Positions 1 to 9,922 are shown, counted from the stretch's first letter. The stretch is DNA of 64,000 nt from BOG-908 sp964242115 (GCA_964242115.1 CAXSZX010000007.1:62001-126000), one strand, 5' to 3'. Notes: a model not told the origin generated them from the sequence alone. Translations and numbers: made by a program.

Positions 1-900
1 TACGCCGCCAACAACATAATTCGCCTGCGCCAGCACGCCCGAGGTGTAGTAGAAGTTGATCGAGTCTTCCTGGTCAGCCGCAAACGGAAGCTTAGGGCTC
101 GTGGTGCTGACGGCGTAGTTCCGGGTGACATTTATGTAGGCCGAGTCGATGGACTGGAAATTTTGGCCGCGTGGGAACGGGCCGAGCGGGTTCAGCAGGT
201 AGTTGCCGTCGACGGTGACGTGGCTTGCGGCGTGCAACTCGACGTTGCTTTCACTGAACGCGATCACGTTCCCTGCAATGAGGACGTAGGACGCGTAGCC
301 ATCGACGCGTACGCCCTCGTTCACGTCGCAACAGGAAGCAGCCGTCGGGCGGTGGTCCGTATGGATGTAGCTGTCGACGACCTTGTTCCCGGTGCCACCG
401 GTGATGTGCACGCCCCCTCCGCCGCACGGGCCGACCTGGTTGCGACGCAGGACCACGTCCAAGCCGCCGTTAACCCGGATGCAATCGCCGCCGTCGCCAG
501 CGGCTTCGGCGTTCGACAACGCCAGACCTGAAACGAGGATGTTCGCCGCCCCGTTGATGAACATCAGCGTGCTGAACGTCGCCGCACCTGGAACCAGCGC
601 CGGCGTCTGCCCCGGATAGGCGCTGAACGTCTCGCCGTTGTCTTGATCGGTAAGCGTAACCGGAGCCGGCAACATAAACGTTCCAGACAGCAGGTAGGTG
701 GTTTTGACCGAGGTGGTTCTCATCAGCGATTGTGCGTGCGCAAGCGTGGCGCACGGGGCCGCTACGGTGCACGCAGCAGTGTCGCTGCCCGTCGGGCTGA
801 GGACGTAGGCGGGAGCGGATTGCGCCAGGGCAGATTTTGCCGCGACGTAGACGGCGGCACAGGCGAGCAGGGCCAGCCGTCCAATCGGCAATCTACGCAA
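1..900 (-). CDS. Secreted right-handed parallel beta-helix protein (partial, C-terminus outside window)
   Basis: An open minus-strand frame runs from a TTG at 900 to the window edge, about 300 codons with no stop. An in-frame TAA lies just upstream (919-921), and GGAG sits about 9 bases before the TTG. The first residues (LRRLPIGRLALLACAAVYVA) form a signal peptide ending near ALAQS. The body is rich in short Gly/Asn/Val turns such as DGGDCIRVNGGLDVV and GNKVVDSYIHT, typical of parallel beta-helix repeats (pectate-lyase-like or NosD-like folds). It is probably exported and acts on, or binds, a polysaccharide. The catalytic class cannot be assigned because the C-terminus is missing. Start and fold are inferred by hand translation. 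Confidence 0.7.
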   Translation of the reverse strand, partial: MRRLPIGRLALLACAAVYVAAKSALAQSAPAYVLSPTGSDTAACTVAAPCATLAHAQSLMRTTSVKTTYLLSGTFMLPAPVTLTDQDNGETFSAYPGQTPALVPGAATFSTLMFINGAANILVSGLALSNAEAAGDGGDCIRVNGGLDVVLRRNQVGPCGGGGVHITGGTGNKVVDSYIHTDHRPTAASCCDVNEGVRVDGYASYVLIAGNVIAFSESNVELHAASHVTVDGNYLLNPLGPFPRGQNFQSIDSAYINVTRNYAVSTTSPKLPFAADQEDSINFYYTSGVLAQANYVVGGV

Positions 901-1305
901 GGGCCGGGTCTCCGAACGTTACAGCTCTATTCCCGCGTAGACCACAACGACATCGGTAGTCAACCGTAATAAGTTCACACCCAGCCCCAACATGGTCGAA
1001 AAAGGTGCGCCGCTGTCAACATCGTTGAGAGATGCGGCTATTCTTCCTTTGCGTAACGTCAGTCGAGAGAATGATCACCTCGTGAGCCAGAACGGCTTGA
1101 TTACGGATGCGTCTTCCTGGGTCAGAGCAGACTTGCGCATACCGTAACCGCCTGAGACACAGTCACGGGCAAGCCTACTTGGCACGTGCGCCAACCGCGT
1201 TTGCGTCAAATGGTTTGCTCGCCCGACCCCGCGAGCTTTCCGCTGCAACCGGTCATGGGCACCGGTGATCTGGTCGAAAAGCCGAGCGGCAGCTCGAACT
1301 GCGAA

Positions 1306-1436
1306 GCAAGCAAGCAGTTCTTTTTGAAAAAGAACCAAAACATTTTTGTTCCCTTGGTCGCGCGCTGAAGGACGTTCCGCGACAGCCGGACCAAAAGTCT
1401 TTTGCTTCTTTTCTTCAGAAAAGAAGGCCTTGCTTC
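1306..1436. repeat. Bipartite inverted-repeat element, copy 1
   Basis: Left stem GCAGTTCTTTTTGAAAAAGAACC, followed by the AAAA-TTTTTGTTCCC block, a CGCGCGCTGAAGG centre, CGCGACAGC, and a right stem GCTTCTTTTCTTCAGAAAAG. It ends in the family's GGCCTTGCTT terminus. It begins about 19 bases beyond the lysR stop, so it may act as that gene's terminator. Confidence 0.85.
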
Positions 1437-1454
1437 CCTAGCCGGACATGCCGG

Positions 1455-2411
1455 TCAAGGTCCAGAGCCGCTGGTTTTACGCCCGCTCTCCGCGGCCAGC
1501 CGCGCGATGGTCTGGCGTAGCCACGTTTGTGCCGGGTCGTGATCGTAGGAGGTATGCCAGAGCAGCCAGATCGGCAAATCCGGCAGGTGTAGGGGCGGCA
1601 CGCTCAGGCTAAGGCCGAGGGACTGCGCGAACAGCAACGCCAACTGCGCGTGCATCGTGGTGATGACCGGCGCGGCGCGCACCAGGAACGGCACCGCCAG
1701 AAAGCGTGGCGTGATGAGCGCGATGCTGCGTTTCAGCCCGAGCTTGGCCAGCGCGTCGTCTACAATCCCGCGCTCGCCCTGGCGCACGCTGGTCAGCACG
1801 TGCGGCAGCCGCACGTAGTCCGCCAGGGAGATCGGTGAGGCAACCTGAACGTGCTCGGGGCTGTACATGCAGACGAACGGTGCGGTCTGCAGCCGGCGCA
1901 GCTTGTGGTGGTTGCGCCCTTCCGGCACTGGTCCCACGCCGATGACGATGTCGATGCGGTCGGAATCAACGTCTTCCAGGATCGCCGATGGTTCACCGAT
2001 GCTCTGCAGACGCAGCCGGATGCCGGGTGCAGTGCCGGCCAGGTGCGCCAGCAGTGCCGGCACCAGCAACACCTCCATGCTGTCCGGCAGCCCGATCCGG
2101 AAGACGTGGTCTGCGGTTTCCGGGTCGAAGGCGGCCCTGCGCGCGACCAAAGCCTGGATTTGTGACAAGGCCTGGCGCACCGGCTCCACCAGGGCCATCG
2201 CTCGCGGTGTCGGCCGCATGCCCTCTGGCGTGCGTGTCAGCAGCTCGTCGTCGAACAGCGCACGCAGCCGCGCGAGGTTGTGGCTCATGGCGGACTGCCC
2301 CAAGCCGATTCGGGTAGCGGCCCTGGTCACGTTCCGCTCGGCGAGGAGCGCGTCGAACGCCACCAGCAGGTTCAAGTCCAGGCTTGCCAAAGTAGTGTGA
2401 TCGATAGCCAT
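1455..2411 (-). CDS. LysR-family transcriptional regulator
   Basis: This is a LysR-type DNA-binding activator or repressor of 318 residues when started at the second ATG of an ATG-ATG pair; AGGA lies about 6 bases upstream of that ATG. Residues about 7-65 form the winged helix-turn-helix (LLVAFDALLAERNVTRAATR, then GLGQSAMSHNLARLR). The rest is a periplasmic-binding-protein-like effector domain. The N-terminal wording resembles the NodD/PcpR branch. It is divergent from a small secreted protein gene with only about 100 bases between starts, the usual LysR arrangement, so that gene is the likely target. The effector cannot be inferred. Confidence 0.9.
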   Translation of the reverse strand: MAIDHTTLASLDLNLLVAFDALLAERNVTRAATRIGLGQSAMSHNLARLRALFDDELLTRTPEGMRPTPRAMALVEPVRQALSQIQALVARRAAFDPETADHVFRIGLPDSMEVLLVPALLAHLAGTAPGIRLRLQSIGEPSAILEDVDSDRIDIVIGVGPVPEGRNHHKLRRLQTAPFVCMYSPEHVQVASPISLADYVRLPHVLTSVRQGERGIVDDALAKLGLKRSIALITPRFLAVPFLVRAAPVITTMHAQLALLFAQSLGLSLSVPPLHLPDLPIWLLWHTSYDHDPAQTWLRQTIARLAAESGRKTSGSGP

Positions 2412-2510
2412 CATCGATCCTATCTGTTGGACTGATGGTGCAGTGCATACCAGATGCTTGGCAACGGTGTCGGCGGGATCCGATCCGGCCACCGCATTTC
2501 AGGAGCCATC

Positions 2511-2852
2511 ATGACCCAATTTCGCACCATCCTCGCCTTGGCTGCCGTCGCTGGCGTCCTGGCTGGCCAGGCGTCGGCTCAGACGGTCGAGCCGATCCAC
2601 AGCCAGATGATTGACCTCGGCACCGTCAACGGCGATCTCTACTACACCGTCCAGCCGAACGGCTTCCACATCGTCGCCACCTTCGCCGAGCGGGGCGAAG
2701 CCGGCCAGCCGGTCCGGTTCGAGACCGTCCTGGCGCCAGGACAGAGCGTGACGTTCTCCACCCCGCGCGGGGTGGATGCACCGTCGGAGGCGGTCAGCGT
2801 CAGCCGGCAGGCCGACCATGTGTTGGTCCAGCGCGGCGCGCTGGTCGACTAG
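2511..2852 (+). CDS. Small secreted protein of unknown function
   Basis: This 113-residue protein starts at an ATG preceded by AGGAG at good spacing. It begins with a clear signal peptide (MTQFRTILALAAVAGVLAGQ, cleavage near ASAQ), so it is exported to the periplasm or beyond. The mature part has alternating hydrophobic residues (DLYYTVQPNGFHIVATF) consistent with a beta-rich fold, and no cysteine or metal motif. It is divergent from the LysR gene and is probably controlled by it. I do not recognise a named family. Confidence 0.7.
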   Translation: MTQFRTILALAAVAGVLAGQASAQTVEPIHSQMIDLGTVNGDLYYTVQPNGFHIVATFAERGEAGQPVRFETVLAPGQSVTFSTPRGVDAPSEAVSVSRQADHVLVQRGALVD

Positions 2853-3218
2853 CGAGCCAGAGAGGGATGGGTGAACGCGGTCATCTCATCCCTCTCCAAG
2901 CGCTGTCGTCGCGCTGTGGCGGAACTGCGCAGGACGTCCAGCTCGTGGCTGTCCCAGCGGACTGGCCGACAACACCTCTGCAGGTGCGTCGATGGTGAGC
3001 AGATCACTCCCAGTCGCGTATGTGTCGGCCTGTATTCCGGCCACCATCTGCGCTTGTGATCGATGTAGAACCCGTTCGTCAAACAGCATGACCGTCATGC
3101 CTCGGCTAGCGCCGCCCAGGCGACCCGTCGGGCCGCGAACGTCGATTGCCCGTGTTATGTTTGGCGATGAAGGGTGACGTCGGGAGTCAACACTTCAGCG
3201 CATACCGCAAGCTTAACG
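2853..3218. other. Non-coding or decayed stretch
   Basis: About 365 bases between the small secreted protein and the TonB fragment. Short open frames exist on both strands, but none has a start signal, a recognisable domain or consistent codon bias. Confidence 0.5.
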
Positions 3219-3383
3219 TTACGACACGGCGTTCGGAAACGCCTTGGGTAGGGCCGGCACCAGGGCGTTCTCCAGCGATTGCACCGCCGCTGCGTCCAGC
3301 AAAGCCGAGCCGCCGCGTGGACGAGCGACACCGATGCCACCATCGGACTTCGTCCTGCTCTGCCGAAATGCGACCGCAAGATG
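3219..3383 (-). pseudogene. TonB C-terminal domain fragment
   Basis: Hand translation of the minus strand gives a frame of about 54 residues ending in TAA at 3219-3221, with the core VARPRGGSALLDAAAVQSLE followed by a Pro-containing tail. This pattern (hydrophobic strand, S/G-G, LLDAAA helix, Pro-rich end) is that of the TonB C-terminal domain. The frame is closed upstream by a TGA and has no start codon, and the N-terminal anchor and Pro-rich linker are absent. It is best read as the leftover end of a deleted tonB-like gene. The family call rests on pattern recognition only. Confidence 0.4.
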
Positions 3384-3431
3384 TCAGGCCAAGTTCGTCC
3401 CACGGTCAGTGAAGACATGCAGCCCGCACGT

Positions 3432-5480
3432 CTACTGCTGCACGCCCTTTGCTGCGTTCGCGAGTCCCACCAGGAACGCATTCCCGTTTGGCTCGCCATA
3501 CCCAGTCACATTGTCCCACCCGACTTCCGTCGTGAGCGAGGTATCGAGACCATAGGTGAAAATCGTCATCGAGAGGATCGGCCGCACTACGAAAATCTGC
3601 TCGATGTCATCGACGCCGGTTGGAAGAAGCGCCAACGCGTCCGGTGTCACATCCGGCGTGCTGAGCGGCTTGCCATTCAACGTCGCCATCATCTTAGGAT
3701 CCTGGCTCGTCAGCGGCAGGATGTCCTTGATCGCAGTGCCCTGCAAACTCGGCAGCAGAGGTGCGACCTGGCCGATCCGCTCGCCGGCACGCTGGTTGGC
3801 AAGTGCTGAGATCCCGGCAAAGACAGGTGACGCCACGCTCGTGCCACCGGCCACGGTGACGACCTGAACAAGATAGTCACCATCCTCCACGGTCAGTACG
3901 AGATCTGCGCCCGTCAGCGGGTCGGCAATTGCCGAGATGTCCGGCGTCTGTCGCCCTTGCCCGGGCAAGGCGTCCTGCCAGAACGGTTTGCCGAAATACA
4001 CGCTCTCGCCACCACCGGCGCCGACCGCCTCGCCTGCGCCGACCTGCAGCTTCGTCTTCACAAGCCGGTTCGTGTTCGGGTACGTGGACTGCCATCCCCA
4101 ACCGACGTCGCGCCTTCCCTCCGCAGTCGGCAAGGAGAGCGTGGTGCCTCCCACCGTTGTCACATACGCGCTGTCGGCTGGCGTCGAGGGTGCGCCCACA
4201 GGTGTGCCCGCACCGTTATCGCCCGAGTCGCCCGAAGAGACGTTGACGCTCATGCCATAGGCGGCGGCTTCGGCTGTTGCCAACCCCCAGGCCTCCTCGT
4301 CGGATCCGTCGGAGCCGAGTTCGGCCTCGCCGAAGCTCATCGAGACCACGTCGGCAAGCTGGTGTTCCACCGCGTATTCGAACGTGTTCACCAGGTCATC
4401 GGTCGCGTTCGACGGAGCGACCAGCAGCACTATCTTCGCACCCGGTGCGATCGCATGCGCCATCGACACGTCGATCGTCGTCTCCGTAGACCAGCCGGAA
4501 TCGTAGGTCGACACGGCGCCCAGTGGAGCGATCAGCCGGAAATTGCTCGCACCCAGCTGCGGCAGGCTCAGGATTGTCGAGTATGCGTTGACGTCGTTCA
4601 CGATGAATGGCGAGCCGTAAGCCACCACGATCGCGATCGTCTGTCCGCTTCCGTCCAGTCCGCGGCTCACCGGACCGGCCAGCCCGTAATGGGCACGCAA
4701 CTGGGTCGCGTCGTAGCCGCACACACCGTAGCCTACGCCCGGTGCAAAGTAGCCGTTCACCTGCCGCCGCCCGATGAAAATCGCGTCGCCCTCGGCAGTC
4801 TCGAGCGCTTGCCTTGTATAGCCGTTGTAGCAGTTGTCAGTGAAGTACGGGTTGAGCGGCGAGCCGGCGGCATTGCCCGTCGTAACCGTTGGAGACACGG
4901 GCATGGCCACCGGACGTCCCGTCGATTGATCGATCTGACGAAGAGCGTAAGGCTGCGTGCGCGGCGTCCCGAGGCCGGTGATCGCGCCCACCAGCACGCC
5001 CGCCGTGCCAGCGAGTGTTGGCTTGGCAGTCGTTGCCACGAAGGTTTTGCCTGCGCTCTGGAAACTGTGAACCGGCGATCCGAACGCGCGCTCGATGGTG
5101 GCGGCTTGTGCACTCACCTGAATCGAACGGCCATCTGTCGCAACCTTTTCGATCGTGAGGCCCGATTGCACAAGCACGTCCCGCAGAGTGGCTAGGCTGT
5201 CTTGGCCGGGCATGTAGGCTGCGTATTGCGCAGGCGTCATCCAGTGATGAAAACTGGGGGAGGCCGGATCGTAGATAGCCCTTAGCGCGTGCTGAAACCC
5301 TGCCTCATCCTTGCGCGCCAGCCAAACAGTTGCATGGAGTTGCTGATTGGCGGGAACGGCACCGAGGTCGGTTGCGGCCGGAGCTGCGGCTGCGGCGTCG
5401 ACGACACAGAGGGAAGCGGCCACGAAGACCGCAGCAAGCGCCGTGGCCCGGACTCGGCGTCCGGAATGGGATGAGGGCAT
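3432..5480 (-). CDS. Secreted S53-family serine peptidase (sedolisin/kumamolisin type)
   Basis: A 682-residue acid-active serine carboxyl peptidase. The ATG at 5480 is chosen because GGAG precedes it and a signal peptide follows (ATALAAVFVAASLCVVDAAA). Residues about 35-180 are the Pro-kumamolisin activation domain (HHWMTPAQYAAYMPG). The catalytic Glu and Asp lie in WSTETTIDVSMAHAI (about residues 332 and 336), the oxyanion Asp in SSGDSGDNG, and the nucleophile in GGTSVASPVFAG (Ser about 548). The C-terminal WDNVTGYGEPNG is the calcium-binding end of the family. All expected motifs are present, so it should be active. It is monocistronic, with no terminator-like repeat next to it. Confidence 0.95.
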   Translation of the reverse strand: MPSSHSGRRVRATALAAVFVAASLCVVDAAAAAPAATDLGAVPANQQLHATVWLARKDEAGFQHALRAIYDPASPSFHHWMTPAQYAAYMPGQDSLATLRDVLVQSGLTIEKVATDGRSIQVSAQAATIERAFGSPVHSFQSAGKTFVATTAKPTLAGTAGVLVGAITGLGTPRTQPYALRQIDQSTGRPVAMPVSPTVTTGNAAGSPLNPYFTDNCYNGYTRQALETAEGDAIFIGRRQVNGYFAPGVGYGVCGYDATQLRAHYGLAGPVSRGLDGSGQTIAIVVAYGSPFIVNDVNAYSTILSLPQLGASNFRLIAPLGAVSTYDSGWSTETTIDVSMAHAIAPGAKIVLLVAPSNATDDLVNTFEYAVEHQLADVVSMSFGEAELGSDGSDEEAWGLATAEAAAYGMSVNVSSGDSGDNGAGTPVGAPSTPADSAYVTTVGGTTLSLPTAEGRRDVGWGWQSTYPNTNRLVKTKLQVGAGEAVGAGGGESVYFGKPFWQDALPGQGRQTPDISAIADPLTGADLVLTVEDGDYLVQVVTVAGGTSVASPVFAGISALANQRAGERIGQVAPLLPSLQGTAIKDILPLTSQDPKMMATLNGKPLSTPDVTPDALALLPTGVDDIEQIFVVRPILSMTIFTYGLDTSLTTEVGWDNVTGYGEPNGNAFLVGLANAAKGVQQ

Positions 5481-6229
5481 GGGTTCTCCAGAATACTTGC
5501 GGGTAGTCGCACGGTGCGCATTGCGGACTCGCCGCCGATCGCTGAGCGCTTCTGTTTCCGGGAATACGGACGATTGTTGCCCGCACGCGAGCTGTGTTTG
5601 ACGCACCCTGTTGTGTCACGGCGGTGTTCTGTACAGGTCGAGGCCGCAGCAACGCTGCTGTAGTAGGCGGATCATGCTGTGAGCCGAGGTCTTACGCAAG
5701 CCGGAAAGACGGAAGATCTAACTCATCCCGCAAATAACGCGCCTCTGTCCCTACTGCGCGCAGAGCGTGCGGGCAGCTTCGGCGCGAGCAGAGCGCGCGC
5801 GGGTCGAGCTGTCAAAACACGCGCGATCTGAAGGGCACTGTCACACCTGACCGGCGGTCTGTGACGGCCCGCGCGAGGATGACGCAACGAAAAAACAACA
5901 AGTCCCATACCATCGTCACCGCACCCGCCCCACCCGTAAAGCTCATCAGCCCCGCGGCGGCTTATCAGAAGGAACACGCGTTATATAGTCTGTGCGGTTG
6001 GACCGCTCTTCCGACCAGGCAAGTCGAACTCACTGCGCCGTAGTTCCGCAAGGCGACGCGCTACGGGATCAGCGCAGGGTGTGGAGGAGGCCTTGGTGTG
6101 AGTCGAAAGCCTTGCTGTACAGCAACGTGCGTCACTCAGAAGAACCCCGCTAACCTGCATTTACGGACGTCAGTCGCTGCTATGGCTCTGCTCCGCTTGC
6201 CTCGCGTATAGCAGATGAAGCGGAGTTGC
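5481..6229. other. Gene-poor stretch upstream of the S53 peptidase
   Basis: About 750 bases. It should hold the peptidase promoter, but no clear -35/-10 pair was found. The short open frames here lack start signals and domains. Confidence 0.5.
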
Positions 6230-6358
6230 ATCATCGAGGCGTCGGGTGCCGGTCTGTTTTACCTGGCGAGTTACTTGCCCGACTCGGGTCCGGTCGGCAT
6301 GGCATTTTCCAAGCTCAAAGCCCGTAACGTGCGCTACTTCACTACAACGCGGGGATGA
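6230..6358 (+). pseudogene. IS630-family transposase remnant
   Basis: A plus-strand frame reads IIEASGAGLFYL, then ASYLPDSGPVGMAFSKLKA, ending in TGA at 6356-6358. This aligns by eye with the DDE-domain signature of IS630 transposases (RLLYLPPYSPDLNPIE-x-AFSKLKA), with two residues lost and the catalytic Glu replaced. No start codon, inverted repeats or upstream transposase sequence could be found. It is an old, inactivated IS fragment and marks past insertion in this gene-poor stretch. Confidence 0.55.
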
Positions 6359-6726
6359 ATTGTGAGACAGACATCGAAGAGGCTATTTGAGGTTTCAGAC
6401 CAGTCAGTCCGATGCGCAAACGACATGGTGACGGTCGGCAGTAACAATGTTCAGCGGCGTGTTGAAGAAGCGGCGCAAGTCGGCGCGGCGACTTGTAGTC
6501 CGGTCCGGCTTGAGTCAGCCCCTAGCTATGTCATTCTCATGCGACCTGCGGGGCTCGTTCTGTGCAAATTTCATGCTGGCTTTCTGCCGTCATTGTCGTT
6601 TGAGAGGTTGGCTGGACTGTGAGCAGCGGCGGGCGCAAGGCCTTTACGGGCGCTCAAGCTTTGAACGATAGGGAACAAGGCGCGACTAGCCCAATCGTCT
6701 TGTCGCGCCCTACCCGCCACGCTACC
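6359..6726. other. Intergenic stretch with an 8-bp perfect hairpin
   Basis: No supported gene. GGCGCGAC (6679-6686) and GTCGCGCC (6702-6709) pair perfectly about 20 bases beyond the stop of the minus-strand hydrolase gene. There is no T-run on that side, so terminator function is only possible. Confidence 0.4.
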
Positions 6727-7950
6727 TCAGTCAGCCGCCCCCGTCAGGCGGTGATGAGGCTCCTGGAATGCCGACGGGAATTGCAGAACGTCCGTCGCCA
6801 TTACCTCGATGAACTGGCCGCCCAGGTTGATGCCGTTATCGAGCATTGCCTGGTACTGCGCAGGTCCCGCACAGACGCCGAAACCCCCGGTCGGAAGCAC
6901 GCAATTGGCACCCTGCCCGCCGAGTCCGTCGTTCATCTGCCACCCGATCTGAGCACCCATCTGGCCTGCAATCAGCACTTCCGGATCCACCGCGCCGGAG
7001 GACAACGCATCCCACTGCACTGAAAATCTTCCGTGAAAATTGCGCTGCTGCAGGCCGGGCAGAAGCGTTTCTGACACGAGCGATGCGGTTATCGCGTCTG
7101 TAGGACCAGAGGGCGTTGCCTGGACGCGACCGTTGGAATCCACGGCGGGAAACGCCTCTTGGCTGGCAAGGATGTCGACAGAGAGCACCGCGTTCGGGAA
7201 CGCCACCGACACAGTCTGAGAGATCGAGTGCCAGGCGCGGAATATCCGAGCGGGCGTGAAGCCTTCCTTCGCCCATCCTTCAGTGAGGTATTGGGAGTTG
7301 TTGAGCGGGCAATTGTAATCCGCGACCCGCGTTGCTCCGATGCCGAGCTCCTGCGTTTCCTCGTTCAGACCATCTATTTTCACCAGCCTGACAGCGTTGT
7401 AGGCGCCTGTGGCCTGCAGATGAGCCGCCAAGTCCAAAATCATCTGCTTGTAGGCATGCATGTAGGCAGGCACCCAGGGCGAGGGCAGCAGCCGTGTCAC
7501 GCAATCCGCCTTGCTGACCGGTCCGCTGTTGAAGGTGAATTCATGTGCCGGCACGGAGTAGGGGGCCGCCAGCAACCATGCGGGCGTGTACATGCCGGCC
7601 ACCACGCCCAACGATATGACCTTGCCGTGTGCCATAGCCGCGCTCGTCCAAGTATCCAGCAGAGCCCAATTGTAGCTGCCTGGCCCTGGCTGGCTGGTGC
7701 TATACATGTTGGTCCACGGCATGATGATGGTGACACCGTCTATGTCGGTGCTCTGTAAAGCCGACTGATAGAGATCATACATCGGCCGGTTACCGTTTTG
7801 GGTCACCCTCGGGTCCAGCAGCATGTAGATGCCGCGAAAGCTTGAGCGGTTCGCCAGCGTCTGTGCCTGGGCAGTGTGTTGCGTAATCGTAACACATGAT
7901 AGACAAACACCGAGCCATAGAGACCCCAGATTTCTCAAATGCATTTTCAC
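6727..7950 (-). CDS. Secreted TIM-barrel-type hydrolase of unknown specificity
   Basis: About 407 residues from a GTG at 7950 placed 7 bases after AGGAG; an ATG two codons later is the alternative. A signal peptide follows (MHLRNLGSLWLGVCLSCVTI, cleavage near AQAQ). The mature chain has the feel of a glycoside-hydrolase (beta/alpha)8 barrel: GIYMLLDPR, DGVTIIMPW, YNWALLDTW, KVISLGVVAG, VKIDGLNEETQ and LSVDILASQEA fall where successive strands and acidic residues would be. It resembles beta-galactosidase/GH42-like or endoglycosylceramidase-like secreted proteins, but no family signature is certain. Likely monocistronic. Confidence 0.65.
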   Translation of the reverse strand: MKMHLRNLGSLWLGVCLSCVTITQHTAQAQTLANRSSFRGIYMLLDPRVTQNGNRPMYDLYQSALQSTDIDGVTIIMPWTNMYSTSQPGPGSYNWALLDTWTSAAMAHGKVISLGVVAGMYTPAWLLAAPYSVPAHEFTFNSGPVSKADCVTRLLPSPWVPAYMHAYKQMILDLAAHLQATGAYNAVRLVKIDGLNEETQELGIGATRVADYNCPLNNSQYLTEGWAKEGFTPARIFRAWHSISQTVSVAFPNAVLSVDILASQEAFPAVDSNGRVQATPSGPTDAITASLVSETLLPGLQQRNFHGRFSVQWDALSSGAVDPEVLIAGQMGAQIGWQMNDGLGGQGANCVLPTGGFGVCAGPAQYQAMLDNGINLGGQFIEVMATDVLQFPSAFQEPHHRLTGAAD

Positions 7951-8660
7951 AAGTAACTCCTGTCGACCAAACTGATGTGGACTCTCGCTCGAACCAGACC
8001 CGATAGATGCATAACTAAAACAACACGAAAACGCAACGACCGCTATCACAGTGGAACGGGAGGTGTCGACTGGATTCTAGGGGGATGATTTTGAAAGTGG
8101 GGCGTGGCCGGTTGGTGTCGGCCAAGTTCTGCTTGCCGAGGGTCGATCGTGAGATCCTAGGAAGGCCGAGGACCGGACAGCCTTCAGGACGCTCCGGCCA
8201 GTCCTGGGTCTGATACGCCGGGGCTTGCGTCAGCAGCGGTCCGAACGAACCTGGTCGTCACGTAACCAGAACAAAGCAAGCGCCGACCCCTCCGGGCAAG
8301 CCGGCGCATCGCGTCTGCCGAGCTCTCGCAGACAGGTTTAGGCGTAACCGGTCGGGCGAGACTGCGGGACCACGGCGCGCGATGTAAGCTGCCGTCATCA
8401 TTGAGCAATGACATCTCCGTCACTGTCCGGCTACCGGGTGTTCGGCATGGCCTGGCGCCCGTGTCGGCTCGCCGCATCATTCGCCTCCAGGCTCTGACAG
8501 AGCGTGTGTCCTGCCAGATCGGAAGCAATGTCATGCGAAATCAGGTATCTGCGATCGAACTCGATCCAGCCACCACCTGCTGTCACCGAGGATCTCAACC
8601 TAAGCTGGGCACCCAGATTGATCCTGACCGTTGGTCTGCTAGACTGTTACCAAGAGAGGC
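7951..8660. other. Gene-poor stretch between divergent genes
   Basis: About 700 bases that should contain the promoters of the two flanking divergent genes. The open frames within it are shadows without start signals or recognisable domains. Part of it may be decayed coding DNA. Confidence 0.5.
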
Positions 8661-9551
8661 GTGCCTGCAGGCAAGATGGATCGACCGTTGACAGAACAAG
8701 CCAAGACGGTCGTCGTGTTCGAGGACGCGGTCGTCCGTGTCGTCTATCGGCCCGGACAGACGCCATTTACGCTGGTCACTTTCTCGCAAATCGACTTCTG
8801 GAGGACGCCGCAACTCTTCTGGGCGGAGGGGCTGTGCCTGGCCAAGGACATCAACGCAATCGGGTTCGTCGCCAAGCAGAATAACTGGTTTCCCCCAGCC
8901 AGCATGCGTCCTGCCCTCGCCGCGGTCGCTCGTTACCTGTCAGGGCCTGTCGCGACCTTTGGCTACAGCCAGGGCGGGTACGCAGCCCTGAAATATGCCT
9001 CGGCATTGGGCGCCTCCGGGGTGATCAGCGCGTGTCCGCAGTATTCGATCAACCCGGCAAGGGCGCCGATCAAGCCGGGCTACCGACATATCTATTCCGC
9101 AGCCCTGCATGGCGACATGGAAATCACGCAGGCGGACCAGTCCGGCCGGATCGTGCTCCTCTACGATCCTGGCAACGGTCACGACGCAGAGCACGTTCGG
9201 CTCGTTTTGGCACAGGGGCACCTGCCAACCGAGTTGATACACCTGCATTACCTCCAGCACCGCCTGGTAGACGTCCTGAGTGACTACAACGTCGTGTTCG
9301 ACCTGATCGAGGCGTGTTTGCAAGCCGACGATCTTTGCTCCATCCGGCTACGTATGCGCGGAATAAAGAAGCGATCCGTGACCTACCGGATCAATCTTGC
9401 CAGAGCGATGCTGAAACGCGGAAGTGCGCCGCAGGCGCTGCGGCTTCTGGAGACGATCACCGAAAACAGCAGAGGGATGTACGACCTCGCACGGGACTTG
9501 CTGAACAAGACTCTGCTGGAGGCCAGACAAGCGGCCAGAACCGACAATTAG
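8661..9551 (+). CDS. Alpha/beta-hydrolase-fold protein
   Basis: A cytosolic protein of 296 residues (291 if the ATG at 8676 is used instead of the GTG at 8661; neither has a strong ribosome-binding site). The nucleophile elbow is seen as TFGYSQGGYAALKYA (GxSxGG). A strand with a candidate acid follows (GRIVLLYDPGNGHD), as does a histidine-rich stretch (LIHLHYLQHRL) that could supply the catalytic base. The C-terminal about 80 residues are helical and Arg-rich and look TPR-like (NLARAMLKRGSAPQALRLLE). The substrate is unknown. There is no signal peptide. Confidence 0.7.
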   Translation: MPAGKMDRPLTEQAKTVVVFEDAVVRVVYRPGQTPFTLVTFSQIDFWRTPQLFWAEGLCLAKDINAIGFVAKQNNWFPPASMRPALAAVARYLSGPVATFGYSQGGYAALKYASALGASGVISACPQYSINPARAPIKPGYRHIYSAALHGDMEITQADQSGRIVLLYDPGNGHDAEHVRLVLAQGHLPTELIHLHYLQHRLVDVLSDYNVVFDLIEACLQADDLCSIRLRMRGIKKRSVTYRINLARAMLKRGSAPQALRLLETITENSRGMYDLARDLLNKTLLEARQAARTDN

Positions 9552-9922
9552 CAGGGTCGTGACCCCGCGTGGCGAAGACCATCGGCGACCTACAGCCCTG
9601 TGATGGTGAGAGTGCAGTAAGCATGCGCGCCAGTATTCGAAGCAAGTCGATGCAGTGCTTCCGGGCTGGATCTATCGCCTGCAAACACCCACTCGCATCA
9701 GAGCGCGCTGCATGTGGGAAGAGTGTCCTCAAAGGCAGGTCAACTGCGGCAGGCGGACGCTTTCGGCCTAGTCAGCAGGACTAATCTCGTAACGAAACGC
9801 GCGCCATCCTGTGAGATGCGATACGCAGACCTTTGCCGCGGGCTGGCTAGGGATGGCAACCGTCCTTGTTGCCTGCGAGCGTAGATGGCAGGCTTGCCGC
9901 ACGGGCCAGACTGGGAGCTGAG
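9552..9922. other. Intergenic stretch, no gene seen
   Basis: About 370 bases without a supported coding frame, repeat copy or clear hairpin. Confidence 0.5.

Noticed and set aside
3957..5195. Plus-strand open frame of 412 codons opposite the S53 peptidase
   Set aside because: The peptidase on the other strand has all catalytic motifs; this frame is its shadow.
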